A DNA stretch of 64,000 bases, taken from positions 1,360,150 through 1,424,149 of the forward strand of contig GG745328.1 in the NCBI GenBank assembly GCA_000151295.1. The letters run 5' to 3'. Positions within the stretch are counted from its first letter, which is position 1; every line of letters begins with the position of its first letter. Origin of the DNA: Allomyces macrogynus ATCC 38327 (taxonomy: Eukaryota; Blastocladiomycota; Blastocladiomycetes; Blastocladiales; Blastocladiaceae). Made by a program: the position numbers and the translations under genes. Below are positions 43,384-54,376 of the stretch, one piece after another. Under the pieces are notes generated by a model. It did not search any database and had not been told where the DNA came from. It saw only the letters and a list, made by a program, of their open reading frames with translations.

Positions 43384-43935
43384 TCACATCTGCAACATCT
43401 CGGCGTCGCCCGCGCGCAGCTTATCCGACGCCTCGTCCATCAAATCATTGATCGACTCGCCCATGACCGCGTGCACGCGGCCGTCGCCATCTTTCACGAG
43501 CAGCGCCGGATCAACCTTGAGCGGTTCCTTGAGCTGCGGCGGCTCGAGCACCGTGCCGCGCAACTTGTCTTCGACCTCGTCCATCAAGTCGTTGATCGAG
43601 AGCCCGGGCGGCGCCGTGGCGTGCGCCCCAGCGGCCTCGCTCGGGTGAAGGTGCGGTGGCGCGTCAAACCAGTCGGTGTGCAGCGGGTTCAGGTCGGGCA
43701 CGTACGCGCGGCCGGCCGTGGCGCTGCCGGCCTCGGCGTCCTCTTCGGCAATTGCGGCCGCGGGCGTGTGGTCGCGCGGCGGCGCGTTGCGCGTCGCCTG
43801 CGTCCGGATCTCGGCGCGCGTGTAGTCGGCGAATCGGCGCGTTCGCGGTCGCGGTGGCGGCGGCGGGGTAGACGCGTCGCGCGAAGGTGGCGGCCCAGGG
43901 CCGACATGGTGGCGGAAGCGGTCGCTGTGCAGCAT
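43384..43935 (-). CDS. Hypothetical protein with duplicated INDLMDE motif, probably incomplete at its 5' end
   Basis: Minus-strand frame of 183 aa from an ATG at 43935, but the gene abuts a G-run and the assembly gap, so its N-terminus may be missing. The first half is Pro/Arg-rich. The C-terminal third carries two copies of a helical motif about 45 residues apart: LSINDLMDEVEDKLRGTV and ESINDLMDEASDKLRAGD. The second lies almost at the C-terminus (stop at 43384). The repeat suggests a paired short interaction helix. No known family was recognised. Confidence 0.55.
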   Translation of the reverse strand: MLHSDRFRHHVGPGPPPSRDASTPPPPPRPRTRRFADYTRAEIRTQATRNAPPRDHTPAAAIAEEDAEAGSATAGRAYVPDLNPLHTDWFDAPPHLHPSEAAGAHATAPPGLSINDLMDEVEDKLRGTVLEPPQLKEPLKVDPALLVKDGDGRVHAVMGESINDLMDEASDKLRAGDAEMLQM

Positions 43936-45403
43936 GTTTGGGGGGGGGGGGGGGGGGANNNNNNNNNNNNNNNNNNNNNNNNNNNNNNNNNNNNNNNNNN
44001 NNNNNNNNNNNNNNNNNNNNNNNNNNNNNNNNNNNNNNNNNNNNNNNNNNNNNNNNNNNNNNNNNNNNNNNNNNNNNNNNNNNNNNNNNNNNNNNNNNNN
44101 NNNNNNNNNNNNNNNNNNNNNNNNNNNNNNNNNNNNNNNNNNNNNNNNNNNNNNNNNNNNNNNNNNNNNNNNNNNNNNNNNNNNNNNNNNNNNNNNNNNN
44201 NNNNNNNNNNNNNNNNNNNNNNNNNNNNNNNNNNNNNNNNNNNNNNNNNNNNNNNNNNNNNNNNNNNNNNNNNNNNNNNNNNNNNNNNNNNNNNNNNNNN
44301 NNNNNNNNNNNNNNNNNNNNNNNNNNNNNNNNNNNNNNNNNNNNNNNNNNNNNNNNNNNNNNNNNNNNNNNNNNNNNNNNNNNNNNNNNNNNNNNNNNNN
44401 NNNNNNNNNNNNNNNNNNNNNNNNNNNNNNNNNNNNNNNNNNNNNNNNNNNNNNNNNNNNNNNNNNNNNNNNNNNNNNNNNNNNNNNNNNNNNNNNNNNN
44501 NNNNNNNNNNNNNNNNNNNNNNNNNNNNNNNNNNNNNNNNNNNNNNNNNNNNNNNNNNNNNNNNNNNNNNNNNNNNNNNNNNNNNNNNNNNNNNNNNNNN
44601 NNNNNNNNNNNNNNNNNNNNNNNNNNNNNNNNNNNNNNNNNNNNNNNNNNNNNNNNNNNNNNNNNNNNNNNNNNNNNNNNNNNNNNNNNNNNNNNNNNNN
44701 NNNNNNNNNNNNNNNNNNNNNNNNNNNNNNNNNNNNNNGGGGGCACGGTTGTGTTGTCGCAGAAGCGGTCGGGGAGGAGAAGCGGCGGCGCTAGGTCGTG
44801 CAGCGAGGTGAGGTGGCCACGGCGAGCGAGCGAGCTCGGAGCGACGCGTCGCGACGCGTTGTGCAGAGCGGAGAGCGGCCTGATCGCGGCTTGGCCGCTG
44901 GCGCGCGCGTGCTGGTGCACCACCAGCGAGCGAGCGCGCCGTCGGCCGCCGATCCAAACGCGCGCGTCTCGCGGGCGCGTTCCCTTTCACGAGACGGCCG
45001 CCTCGAGCAGGCCAGTCGATCCTGCACCCAGGCGGTTTCCAGCCAGCGCTTGTTCGCAGGGAAACTTGGCGAAACCAGCGCGCGAAACCAGAGGCGAAAC
45101 ACCCTCGATGCTCGAAAGTGAAACAAGCGCGGCGAACCTGGGGCAGGCGGGGCTTCTTGTGCCACACACGTGCCCGTCGTTGCCCCGGCTTGCAGAGACT
45201 CACCCCACCACCAACGCCGTCTTGCCGCGGATCTGGCCGGGCCGCGGTGAGCTCGCTCACTGCAGTCCGCACCTTGCTGCCCATCGTCTTCATTCCCTGC
45301 TCTCGCTCGACGCTCGTCAACGATCTCTGCTGAAAGACTGACGACCCGACAGCCGCTGCAACGCACTCGACCGCCAACTTGCTGCAGACCCCGCCCGCCA
45401 ACG
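43936..45403. other. Gap-containing intergenic or partly genic region
   Basis: A 17-nt G run at 43941-43957 leads into the unsequenced stretch. The 665 bp after the gap are the 5' flank of the kinase gene and possibly the upstream part of the minus-strand gene before the gap. No exon could be assigned. Confidence 0.5.
43959..44738. other. Assembly gap (780 N)
   Basis: All bases are N. The left edge is a G homopolymer and the right edge begins with GGGGG, so the gap probably arose at a poly-G/C tract. Confidence 0.99.
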
Positions 45404-46621
45404 ATGCCATCGCTGCTTGCGCAGATCAAGGGCGCGCTCGCGCTCGACGCCAATGCCAGCAACACGACACGCGCGCACCATGCGCCCGCCGCCGGGGAGC
45501 TCGCCTCCGTGCAGGACATTTACGAGAAGATGGAGAAGGTCGGCACCAACTCGTCATCGCCAAGGACCGCACTGCAACACACCCGAACACCCTGCTCATC
45601 CATCTCGACAACCGTCAACGACGATAGATTGGCGAGGGCCACTTTGCCGAAGTCTACCGCGTCGTGCACCGCGAGACGGGCCAGTCGTATGCGCTCAAGA
45701 CCATCAAGAAGAAGCGTATTCCCAAGGGCAAGGAGAAGGTCGTCAAGCGCGAGATCGACATCTTGTCGCGCGTCGCCGGCCACCCGAACATTGTGGGTCT
45801 GCTGCCGGAAGACTCGTTTTTCGAAACCGATCGGTCCTACCATCTCGTCATGACGCTGTGCACGGGCGGCGAGTTGTTTGACGTGATCGTGCAGCGCGGG
45901 TACTTGGCCGAGTCCGAGGCCGCGCTCATCATTCACCAGGTGACCGAGGCGCTCAAGTACCTTCACTCGATTGGAATCGTGCACCGCGATATTAAGCCCG
46001 ACAGTACGTTTGATTGTGCGATCACTGTTTCGACGAGTGGTGCTAACGGGACATGATGTGCTCACTAGACTTGCTCATCAAGGACAAGGACGCACCCAAG
46101 ATGCAGGTCATGGTCACCGATTTCGGTCTCTCGCGCACGCTCGACTACGAGGGCCAGATCCTGCTCACGGCGTGCGGCACGCCCGGGTACCTTGCGCCCG
46201 AAGTGCTCAGCAACCTCGGCCACAACACGCCCGCGGACATGTGGTCCCTTGGCTGTGTCACGTACGTTTCCTCGATCCCTTGCGCTGCATCGCACCGTTT
46301 CTTTTGCGGGCCGTCTTGAACTCACCATGACGGTCCACCAGCTACGTCCTCCTGTCCGGCAACATGCCCTTCTTTGCCGAAACGACCGGCGGCATCTTTG
46401 AAAAGATTCTCAAGGGCGAGTACGAGTTTGACCCAGAGTGCTGGGACGAAGTCTCGGCCAACGCCAAGGACTTTGTGCGCAAGCTGCTCACGCTCGACCC
46501 GGACGAGCGTATGACCGCCGAGGAGGCGCTGCGGCACCCTTGGCTCGAATACTATTTCCCGAGCGACCCCAACATTGAGCCCGAGGCCGATGGGCCCGTG
46601 GCTGCGCTCTCGGCCGAGTGA
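45404..46621 (+). CDS. CaMK-family Ser/Thr protein kinase
   Basis: Exons 45404-45538, 45628-46003, 46069-46261 and 46342-46621 (327 aa). Complete catalytic domain: glycine loop IGEGHFAEVY (46-55), catalytic Lys in YALK (69), HRDIKPDN (164-171), TDFGLSR (187-193), activation-loop ending CGTPGYLAPE, DMWSLGCVTYVLLSGNMPFF and the C-lobe end TAEEALRHPWLEYY. The subdomain sequence is closest to fungal CaMKI-like kinases. Only about 20 acidic residues follow the kinase domain, so the autoinhibitory and calmodulin-binding helix typical of CaMKI is missing. It may therefore be calcium-independent (inference). Introns use GTACGT or GTCGGC donors and fit the phase exactly. Confidence 0.92.
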
Positions 46622-46880
46622 AAGATGGTTCGCGGAAACTGAGAACAACGTTAGACGGCTGGCGCGCGTGTATTGCTTTTTGATTATTTGTTTGCGCATG
46701 TATGAATCTGGGCTGTGTTCCTTTTTTTCAGTTGGTTTGTTGGCCGCGTTGGTGCGCGAGCGCGCGTAGGTATTCATCTCTCAAGAACGAGAGAACCAAT
46801 AACAGTGCAATGTTGAAATGGCAAGCCCAGTATTTTATCTACCCCAGTCCACTTGAGATCCGCGCGCCAGCAGGCGTCGA

Positions 46881-47815
46881 TCATGGCGTTGCCAGCGGTG
46901 GCCCGACGATCTGATCAGCAAGCGCGTCAAGGTGCAGCAACAGCGCCGGCACGCCCAGCTCGGGCTCTTTGAGCGACTCGATGTACCGCACGATGCCCAT
47001 GCGCCAGGCCGCATACAGTGGCGCCTCGGGGAACGCTATGGGAGGGGGGGACAAAAGTGAGATCGTGTTTCGCACTCGATCACTGGTGTGCGCGTACCTT
47101 GCGTGCGCCACGCGTCGTCAAGCAACGGATCACCCCCGTCCGTATCCATAGCCTGCCCAGCGGCCGCATTCGTCGCCGCGCGTGATCGCGGGCGCGGGAC
47201 GACGACGGGCAACGTCGTCGATTTTGGCGGCGGTGGTGGGGTCACGGGTGCGGGCGGTGCAGGCGCGGCGAGTGATGGCGGCGGCGTGTGCAGGGCGCGG
47301 ATCGCGGCTGCGGAAAAGTGCGTGGTCGCGAGCGGCGAGGTCGGCATCGATCGCGCGGGTGAAGAGGGGCCGGAACGCGTCGGGGTGGTCGGTTGGCTCG
47401 ACTGTGCGTGCGGTTGGGCTGAGGGCGGCGGCGTGGGAGCGGCGTAGATTGACGCGGAAGCGGTCGCGGCGGTGACGAGCGGGGAGGGGGTCGGTCTGCC
47501 GACGGCGGCGGGCGCCGAGACGGGTCCGGCGGGGACGCGTGTCTCGATTGGTGCGGTGGAGATGGCAGGCGGTACTTGCGCAGGAGGAACGGCAGCGAGA
47601 CTTCGAGTGGGTGCTTGGGGAGCTGGTGCAGGACTGGCCGCGGGCGCGGACGCGACACTGGGCGTGGTGGGGGCCGCAGCGCTCGGTGCGGCGGGCCTCG
47701 CGGTGCAGTTGGCCGAACTGTTGAGCGAGGAGGCGAGCGAGGCGACCATCGACTCGAGGTCGTCGAGCTCGGCAAGCAGGGCGGGCGCCGCTTGAGCGGG
47801 CGGCGTGCCGGGCAT
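46881..47815 (-). CDS. Hypothetical Pro/Ala-rich protein with short conserved-looking C-terminus
   Basis: Exons 47815-47098 and 47035-46881 (290 aa). An N-terminal helix (ALLAELDDLESMVASLASSL) is followed by about 190 residues of Pro/Ala/Ser/Thr low complexity. A compact C-terminal segment (DAWRTQAFPEAPLYAAWRMG, IVRYIESLKEPELGVPALLL) ends HLDALADQIVGPPLATP. The intron has a GTACGC donor and a TAG acceptor and restores a helical C-terminus. No family was recognised. It is divergent from the LEA-like gene. Confidence 0.6.
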
Positions 47816-48172
47816 GGTGCTGCTGCTGGGGAGGCGTTGCGACAAGTGGCGGCACGCGCGCGTGTCGGGGAGCCGGGGGGCAGTGGGCAGTCTGCGCGGC
47901 CGCGGCGAGCCTCGCTCGCGCCGTGCGCCGATTGGCGAGGGTGTGAGACACGCGCGGGACGCGTCGCTTGGCTCAATCCGCGAGCAAGTGCGCCCCCGCG
48001 GCACGAAGACGATCAGGCGCGGCATCACGGCCTGCTCCTTGCTCGGCCTCCGCCGGTTGACCGCCTCGTTGGCGCGTTCTCTCTCTCTCGCCCGCACCGC
48101 GGCTCCCTCTTGATCTCGTGTCCATCGCCCTGGCCGAACCGACAACCATCATCGCCGCTCACCAACACCATC
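47816..48172. promoter_or_regulatory. Divergent promoter before the LEA-like gene
   Basis: 357 bp between oppositely oriented starts. CT-rich near 48080-48110. No gene supported. Confidence 0.45.
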
Positions 48173-50513
48173 ATGCTGAGACCTCACTTCCTGCTCGCAC
48201 GCGCCCGTGCGCGCCCCGCGCTTCACCGCGTCCTCGACGCCGCGCGCGTGCGCCCGCTCGTCGGCATCGTCGCCACGGCCGCGACTACCGTCGGTACGCG
48301 TGCTCCAATCACAGCGACGGCCCGTGCCGCGCGTCCACGTCCACGGCAACGCTCATGCCTTACTCCTTTTTTAGTCACGCAAAAGCTGGCCGAAAAAGTT
48401 CTCGACAAAGTGGCCGATCAAACGGCCGAAAAAGCCGTCGACGCGGCCAAGTCGGCCGTCGAGGCCGTGACGGGCATCTCTCTTGATACCGACAAGGGCG
48501 ACAAGGACATGTCCGCGCAGACGTGCGTGCTCCCGCCCGCGTCCGCCGCGCGTCCCACCGACCCCGCGAACACCACCGCCGCCGCCGACGCCGACACCGA
48601 TGCCGACGCGTACCCGACGACCGCGTCGACCAACGACAACCTCGCGCCGGACTCGGCCCACCTCTCCGCCGCGTCGGTGCACCCGGCCGACCGCGCCGCA
48701 AACCGCGCCTGGATCGACAGCCCGCTCGACCTGCCCCCACCCCCGTTGCACGCGCCCTCGCGGTCCTTCATGCAAGATGCCGCTCGACACGCGCCGGCGC
48801 GGTTCTTCTCGACGACCGCACTCACCTCGGCCATGCTCGTTGCCTGCGCCGCGCCGAATGCGGCACGACGCTGCGGCCAACCGCCCGTCGCGCCGCGGCA
48901 CCGACCCGGACCGCGATGACCGCGTACCCGAGGCCGAGATCGAGGACCCGATCCATGTCGCTGCGCGCGAGTCCCCCGGCCGCGCCGCCGCCGCGTACGA
49001 TTCGGCGGTGCGGTCGGCGCGCGATGCGATGGACCGCGCGGCGAATAAGGGCCAGGCAGTGAAGGACCGCGCGGACGCGTCGTTGCATGAGGCGGGGCAG
49101 TCGTTGCATGACCAGGCGATGGCGCGTGGCGAGCAGGCGACGGAGATGGCAAAGGACGCGAACGCGCGGATTGGCGAGGTCAAGGAGGAAGTCCAAGGGA
49201 AGGCGGCGGGGGTCAAGGACGCGGTCGTGGAGAAGGCGCACGATGTCAAGGACCGCGCGCAGGATGCCGGGCGTGACGCGGTGCGTGCCGGGCGGGACGC
49301 GAAGGAGCAATGGAAGGGGATGGCGCGCGAGGCTGTGGATCGTGGGGTGGATGTCGCGAGTGATTTGGCTGACCGCGCAAAGGAAACCAAAGAGCGTGGG
49401 GTGAGCGCGGCGCGGAACGTCAAGGAGCAAGGGAAGGAAGCGGCGCGCGAAGCCGCGGATCGCGGCAAGGGCATGGTGCGCGAAGTCAAGGACCGGGCGT
49501 CGGAGATCAAGGATCAAGGCGCCGATGCGGCGCGCGATGTCAAGAACCGCGCCGTGGACATGGCGCACGAGCTCAAGGACCGTGCGGCAAGCGCAATGGA
49601 CCGCAGCGTGGATGCTGCGCGCGAGGCCAAGGACCACAACAAGGGTCGCGCGGTCGAGATCAAGGACCGCAGCATGGACGCGGCTCGCGAGGCCAAGGAT
49701 CGCGGCAAGGGAATGGCGTACGAGGCTGTCGGCCGCGCGGCTGAAGCCAAGGACCACGGCGTCGACGCGGCGCGTGACGCCAAGGACCGGGCCATGGGCA
49801 TGGCTCACGAACTCAAGGACAACTTGTTTGAGGCCAAGGACCGTGTCGTCGACCGCGCGCGCGAGACCATGGACGCGGCCGGGATCGTCAAGGACGAGTT
49901 TACGGGCCGCGCGAAGGATTCGGTCCAAGACCTGGCCGATCGGGCGCGCAACATCAAGGGACAAGTTATGGACCGCGCCGAGGACGCGCGCGACGCGGCT
50001 ATGGACGCCAAGGATCGCGCCGTGGATCGCGCGCACGAAGCCAAGGATAACGTCGCGGGCGCGGCACACAATATCAAGGACTGCACCGCGAGCATGGCGC
50101 ACGAGGTGCGCGACCGTGCTGACCAGACGATTCACGGTGTGGAGCAGCGCGCCGGTGAGGTCGCGAGCCGAGCCGCCGGCACGGCGCACACGATCAAAGC
50201 TCGTGCCGAAGACACGGCGCGCGACATGAGCCACAAGGTCAAAGACGTGGCCGGCCAGACGGTCAAGAAGGTGGAGAACGTGACCGAGCCCGTTGCCAAG
50301 GCCGAGCAGTCGTTGTTCGATATGGGAAAGGAGCTGCTGCAACGCGCCGCGAGCAAGGTTGGCCTCGCGGAGGAGGAGGCGCTCACGTCGCTGCGCGGAG
50401 AGCGCCGGTCTGACGTGCAGCGCGACCCGCACGTCATTTCCGAGGACGACCCGGGGAGCGCCAAGTCACGCAGCCAGACGCCGCCTTCGTACCGCGAGCC
50501 CCCGTCGTCGTGA
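48173..50513 (+). CDS. Late-embryogenesis-abundant group 3 (LEA_4-type) repeat protein, probably mitochondrial
   Basis: Exons 48173-48293, 48375-48838 and 48933-50513 (721 aa). The N-terminus MLRPHFLLARARARPALHRV looks like a mitochondrial presequence. After an acidic Asp/Ala/Thr linker come more than 450 residues of Ala/Lys/Asp/Glu/Arg-rich amphipathic repeats on an 11-residue pattern (AREAKDRGKGM, DAARDVKNRAV, MAHELKDRAAS). This is the hallmark of group 3 LEA proteins, which are disordered in water and helical on drying, protecting membranes and enzymes. Such proteins are known from plants, nematodes, rotifers and arthropods, and are less often noted in fungi. The second intron ends in an unusual GAG, so a frameshift near 48840-48930 is the alternative. 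Dormant-stage or desiccation regulation is inference. Confidence 0.82.
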
Positions 50514-50746
50514 GTCGGGACAGGGTTCGCAGTGCCGGCGTCGTTGTGGGCCTGACGAGGAGGGGCCTGCCCGTGCGTGGATGAGAACCACGAGCGTTGA
50601 TCGATTGCTTGTAAATACCTCCAGTGTTGCCCATCGTGCTTGAGAAATGATTCCTTTGCTTCATCTCCATGGTTGTGTTGTTGGTTCGTGTCATCGCCGG
50701 TCTGTGTGGAAAGAGCAACAAAAACAGAAAAAAGTGATTAATCTTG

Positions 50747-52465
50747 TCACGCATCACCACCATCATCCGACTCTTGCGACAAGAAGAAGCGCCGCCGCCG
50801 TTTGCGCGGCCGCACCACGCCGGGCGATGACGACCCTTGCTCGTGCACGTCAGCCACGACATCATCCTGCACCGGTGGAGTCGCTAGTGGCGCCGCAACT
50901 CGGGGCGGCGGCAAATACACGACCTGTGGCGGCGGTTGCTCGCTCCGGTCTGGCGGCGGAACGTATAGCGGCGCGCTTGCCGCCGTCGCCGCGCTCGTCG
51001 CACCGATCCGGCACTTCGCGAGTATCGACCGCGGCACGAGCGGCAAGATCAGGGCCGCCTGTCTTCGCTGCCGTTTCGGCGGCGCTAGTGGCGGTGGCAT
51101 TGGCGGCGGCAGTGGCGGCGGCGACAGCGTGCGCGGTGGAGAAGATCGCGGCAGAGGTGCTGGCGCCGGCGCCGGCGATACGCGCGGCGGAGACGGTCGA
51201 GAAGTGGGCGGGAGTTCGGACGGAAGTGCGGGCGGGAGTGCGGGCGAAGGCAACGGCGATGAGAGGAGCTCCAGTGACAGGACCGCCCGCTCGCCACCGT
51301 GCTCGGCCGGCTCGTCAAACTCGTCATCGACGGACGAGGACTGCGACGCCTGCGACGGCGGAATCGGGTTTGGGAATAACGGGAACGGCGTGAGAGCCAT
51401 GATCGGAGGTGGGGGGAGCGGCGGCGGCGGCGGTAACGGCGCGTCGAGGAGCATGTTGTTTTCGTCGAAGTCCCCGTCGTCGAATGGCATGAGCGTCAGA
51501 ATGGATGGTGAGGGGAGCGGCGGCGGATTCGGCGGCGCGTCCATGAGCATGGAGTTCTCGTCAGCGTCGCCGTCAGATGGCGCGTTGGAGAGTGTTCTTG
51601 AGGACGATGAGGAGCCAGCGGGGTCGACGGGTGAATCCAACTTGGGATCCATACCCAACGCAGGATCTTGCGATGCCACCGACGCGTCGAGGATTACGGA
51701 CGATGGCACCGATTCTGGCATGGCGTAAGCGGCGGTACCACGGTCGGAGTCGGCGAGGTTTTCGAGCGTAGGCGCGTCGATCACCATGGGCGATAGCGTC
51801 GCGGCAAATTCTCCGGGAAGACGCTCAGGGTCGACGCGGGGAGAATCGTCGACATAGGCCGTGACCTCCTGCGGCACGCACCCCGGCACAGGCGCGCCAA
51901 GTGCGTGCGGAGATGCATGATCGCGAGCACCGTCGCTTGCCGCACTCATCGGCGATCCGTCTGCGGTCCCGCTCGACGCCGCCACTTCCTCACCGGGGTC
52001 TGTATCTCTTGCCGGACGAGGCGGTGGTGCAGGGCCGCCGCCAAACAGCCCTTCCAAGTCCAAGCTCGCTTGCGAATCGAGGACGAGAAACGGCTGCGTG
52101 AGTGCCCAAGCACTCTGCGACGAAGTCGCCAGGTCTGGGCGCGGCGGCGAGTCGTGTTCGTCCACAGATGGCGGCGCAGAATCAGGAGCGCCAGCGCGGT
52201 CGGCGGGAGGATGCACATCGGCATGTATGCCTAATTCGACAGGTGGGCAGGCAGGCGGGGCCAAAGTCGTGCGACTTGGTTCGACCGCGTCCATGAGCCT
52301 CTCGTCGTCGTCACTGCTGCCGCCCGTCTCGTCACCAAACGAAATCTGGTCGCTGAGCGGCTCTTCGCTGCCGCGGCGGCTCGCGTGGTAGTCGCGGGAC
52401 GGCTGTGTGAACAGCTCAAAGTGCACGGCATCAGCTATGTCGGAAAGTTCGCGTCAGCTACTCCG

Positions 52466-52500
<35 letters not shown>

Positions 52501-54376
52501 AATCGCATTCACTGTCCTATGCAGCGTACCCTGCGTATCGACAGGGTCAAATCCCGCGTCGAGGCTCGACCAGTCGGGCGAGTCGGCAAACCACACGCCG
52601 CGCGCGAGCACTTGCGTGTCCATGACCGGGTCGACAAACGTGGCCGCTGGTGGCGCTGGCGGCGGCGAGGCAATAGCCTGGTCGGGGCAGTCATGGCCAA
52701 CGGGCGCGTCGAGTTGCGGCACGTGCGAATCGGTAGATGACGCAGACGGCGAGATTGGCGTGCTGTTCGGCTGGCTCGTCCCCTGCTGCGTCGCGAGAAC
52801 GGCCGGCGAGCGCTGCAGCTGCAGTGGCGTCGATACCAGCGACGGGCCGAGCGATGGGAGGGTCAGCGCCGGGCTGATATCGACCTGCGCGTGCGCGGGC
52901 ACCGACAGGGCGCGTGCCGGCGTGCTGGCGTGGCCGTTGCTCCCGTCCGAGACGACCGACCGCACCGTCAGGCTCAGCGTAACCGACGATGCGGCCTGCG
53001 ATGCGGCCGACTGCGAGGGTGATCGCAATCTGTCGAGGGAGTCGCACAATGGGACGAGACATGGGGAGGGGGGCGTCGGTTGTGGTGCTGGTGGAGGGCC
53101 TGCAGGGGTCACGGGCGCAGGGGCCACAGGCGCGGGGGTCACAGGTGGGAGTGGCGTGATCAACTGACCCAAATTGTCGCCGTCTTCGGTCACGGACGAG
53201 TTGGGCGACGGCGGCGTGGCAGTTACCGCTGCGGACGGGGTCGGCGCCGTGCTCGGTCCACCAGTCCCACTGCTGAGTGACGGCGGTGGCCACAGGATCC
53301 GCTCCAGTAGCTGTTGCTGTTCCAGCGGGACCTGACACGCGTCGTCAGTCAGCAGCGGTACTGGCGGCGGCCACGGACCGCATGGCGTCAGTGTTGGTGC
53401 TGGCGTCGGGTCGTCGTCGAAATCGGCCGCGTCTGAGGCAGGCGGTGTCGGCGGCGAGAGGTCCGCCATGTCGGCGTCGGGCACGGGCATGGCCGGACGG
53501 CGGGCATCTGGATGGTGGAGAGTGGTAAGCACAAGGAACGCATCTATGAAACGGAATATGAGTGCGGTTTGGGTGCAGGAAAGGTACCGAGCACTGGTTG
53601 GATCCTAGCAGAGTAAACTCGGTCAGCATCAATTCCAGACTCTGCGGCCGATCAAAGCACCAACGCACCTTGTGGTGAACAGCTCTATGAGCGCCGTCCT
53701 GACAAGACCAACGGCGAGCAGCGGGAGCGGCGACCCAACCGTGTGGTGCAGGATGTGGGCCTCAGCGACACGATGGATGCGTATTGCCAGGTCGTTGCGC
53801 GTCGCGTCGAGCTGCGGCGCGTGCGACCAAATCAGGTCATAGTCGGTCACGGTAACCAAAAGGTTCTGGAGGTCAACGAGCGCAAATTGCGACTCGCTGG
53901 ACCAAGGACGGTCAGCATGCGATTGGTGCGATGGATTACCAGTTGGTGCTCATGGATGGACGGACCCTTGCACCAAGCTCGTCGCGGCCGACTCGGTCAG
54001 CCGCGCGTGGATCGTGTGCGAGCCGTCAGACGCCGTGAACGTGGCCGAGTGCAGGTTGGCCACGTTGGCCGGGTACCGGTCGAACTGGACAGGTGTGGTG
54101 TCCGCTGATTAGTCGCAAATGGAGCGACCAGGAGCGAGACAGAAGGTTGCGCACATCGATGAGCTGCAACTTGCGTACGGGCCGCTTTGGTCGTGCAGCG
54201 GCGGCGACCGCGTGGGCGGCAGGGTCGACGGGCAATGCATTGTCATGGCGTTGGTGGTAACTGTGGTCGTGGACGCCGAGTAAAATGGTCGAGTCCGGGT
54301 GGAGAACATAGAGCCCCTCGCGGGCCGCGGCCAGTACGTCGTCTCGCAGCCATCGGGTGTTCAGAAAGTTGGCCAT
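50747..54376 (-). CDS. Candidate shelterin TPP1/Tpz1-like protein: N-terminal OB-fold plus long disordered tail
   Basis: Exons 54376-54155, 54084-53966, 53896-53669, 53604-53588 (17 nt), 53543-52530 and 52434-50747 (1,095 aa). Residues about 1-190 look folded: FLNTRWLRDDVLAAAREGLY, RKLQLIDFDRYPANVANLHS, ATFTASDGSHTIHARLTES, ESQFALVDLQNLLVTVTDYD and LAIRIHRVAEAHIL. The order (Trp-x-x-D helix, LLV/TFTASDG-H-I-ARLT strand pair, long strand, hydrophobic strand, helix) parallels the TPP1/Tpz1 OB-fold that recruits telomerase. The remaining 850 residues are Pro/Ser/Asp-rich and end with a basic RPRKRRRRFFLSQESDD. The family call is inference from motif order. The 17-nt exon is uncertain: without it the OB part would end at a TAG near 53544 and the tail would be a separate gene from ATG 53490. 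Confidence 0.5.
52468..52498. repeat. A31 homopolymer in an intron
   Basis: Thirty-one A (poly-T on the coding strand) inside the 95-nt intron 52529-52435 of the TPP1-like gene, upstream of the TAG acceptor. It acts as an exaggerated polypyrimidine tract. Confidence 0.9.

Noticed and set aside
43689..45410. Open frames spanning the N gap
   Set aside because: Most of their length is undetermined sequence; they cannot be supported.
48822..50432. 536-codon antisense frame over the LEA repeats
   Set aside because: Leu/Arg/Val-rich mirror of the repeat pattern with no independent start context; explained by the repeats.
50747..54376. XLF/XRCC4-like repair factor as identity of the OB-fold gene
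   Set aside because: ALVDLQNLL resembles XLF, but the order of strands and the absence of a coiled-coil stalk fit TPP1 better.
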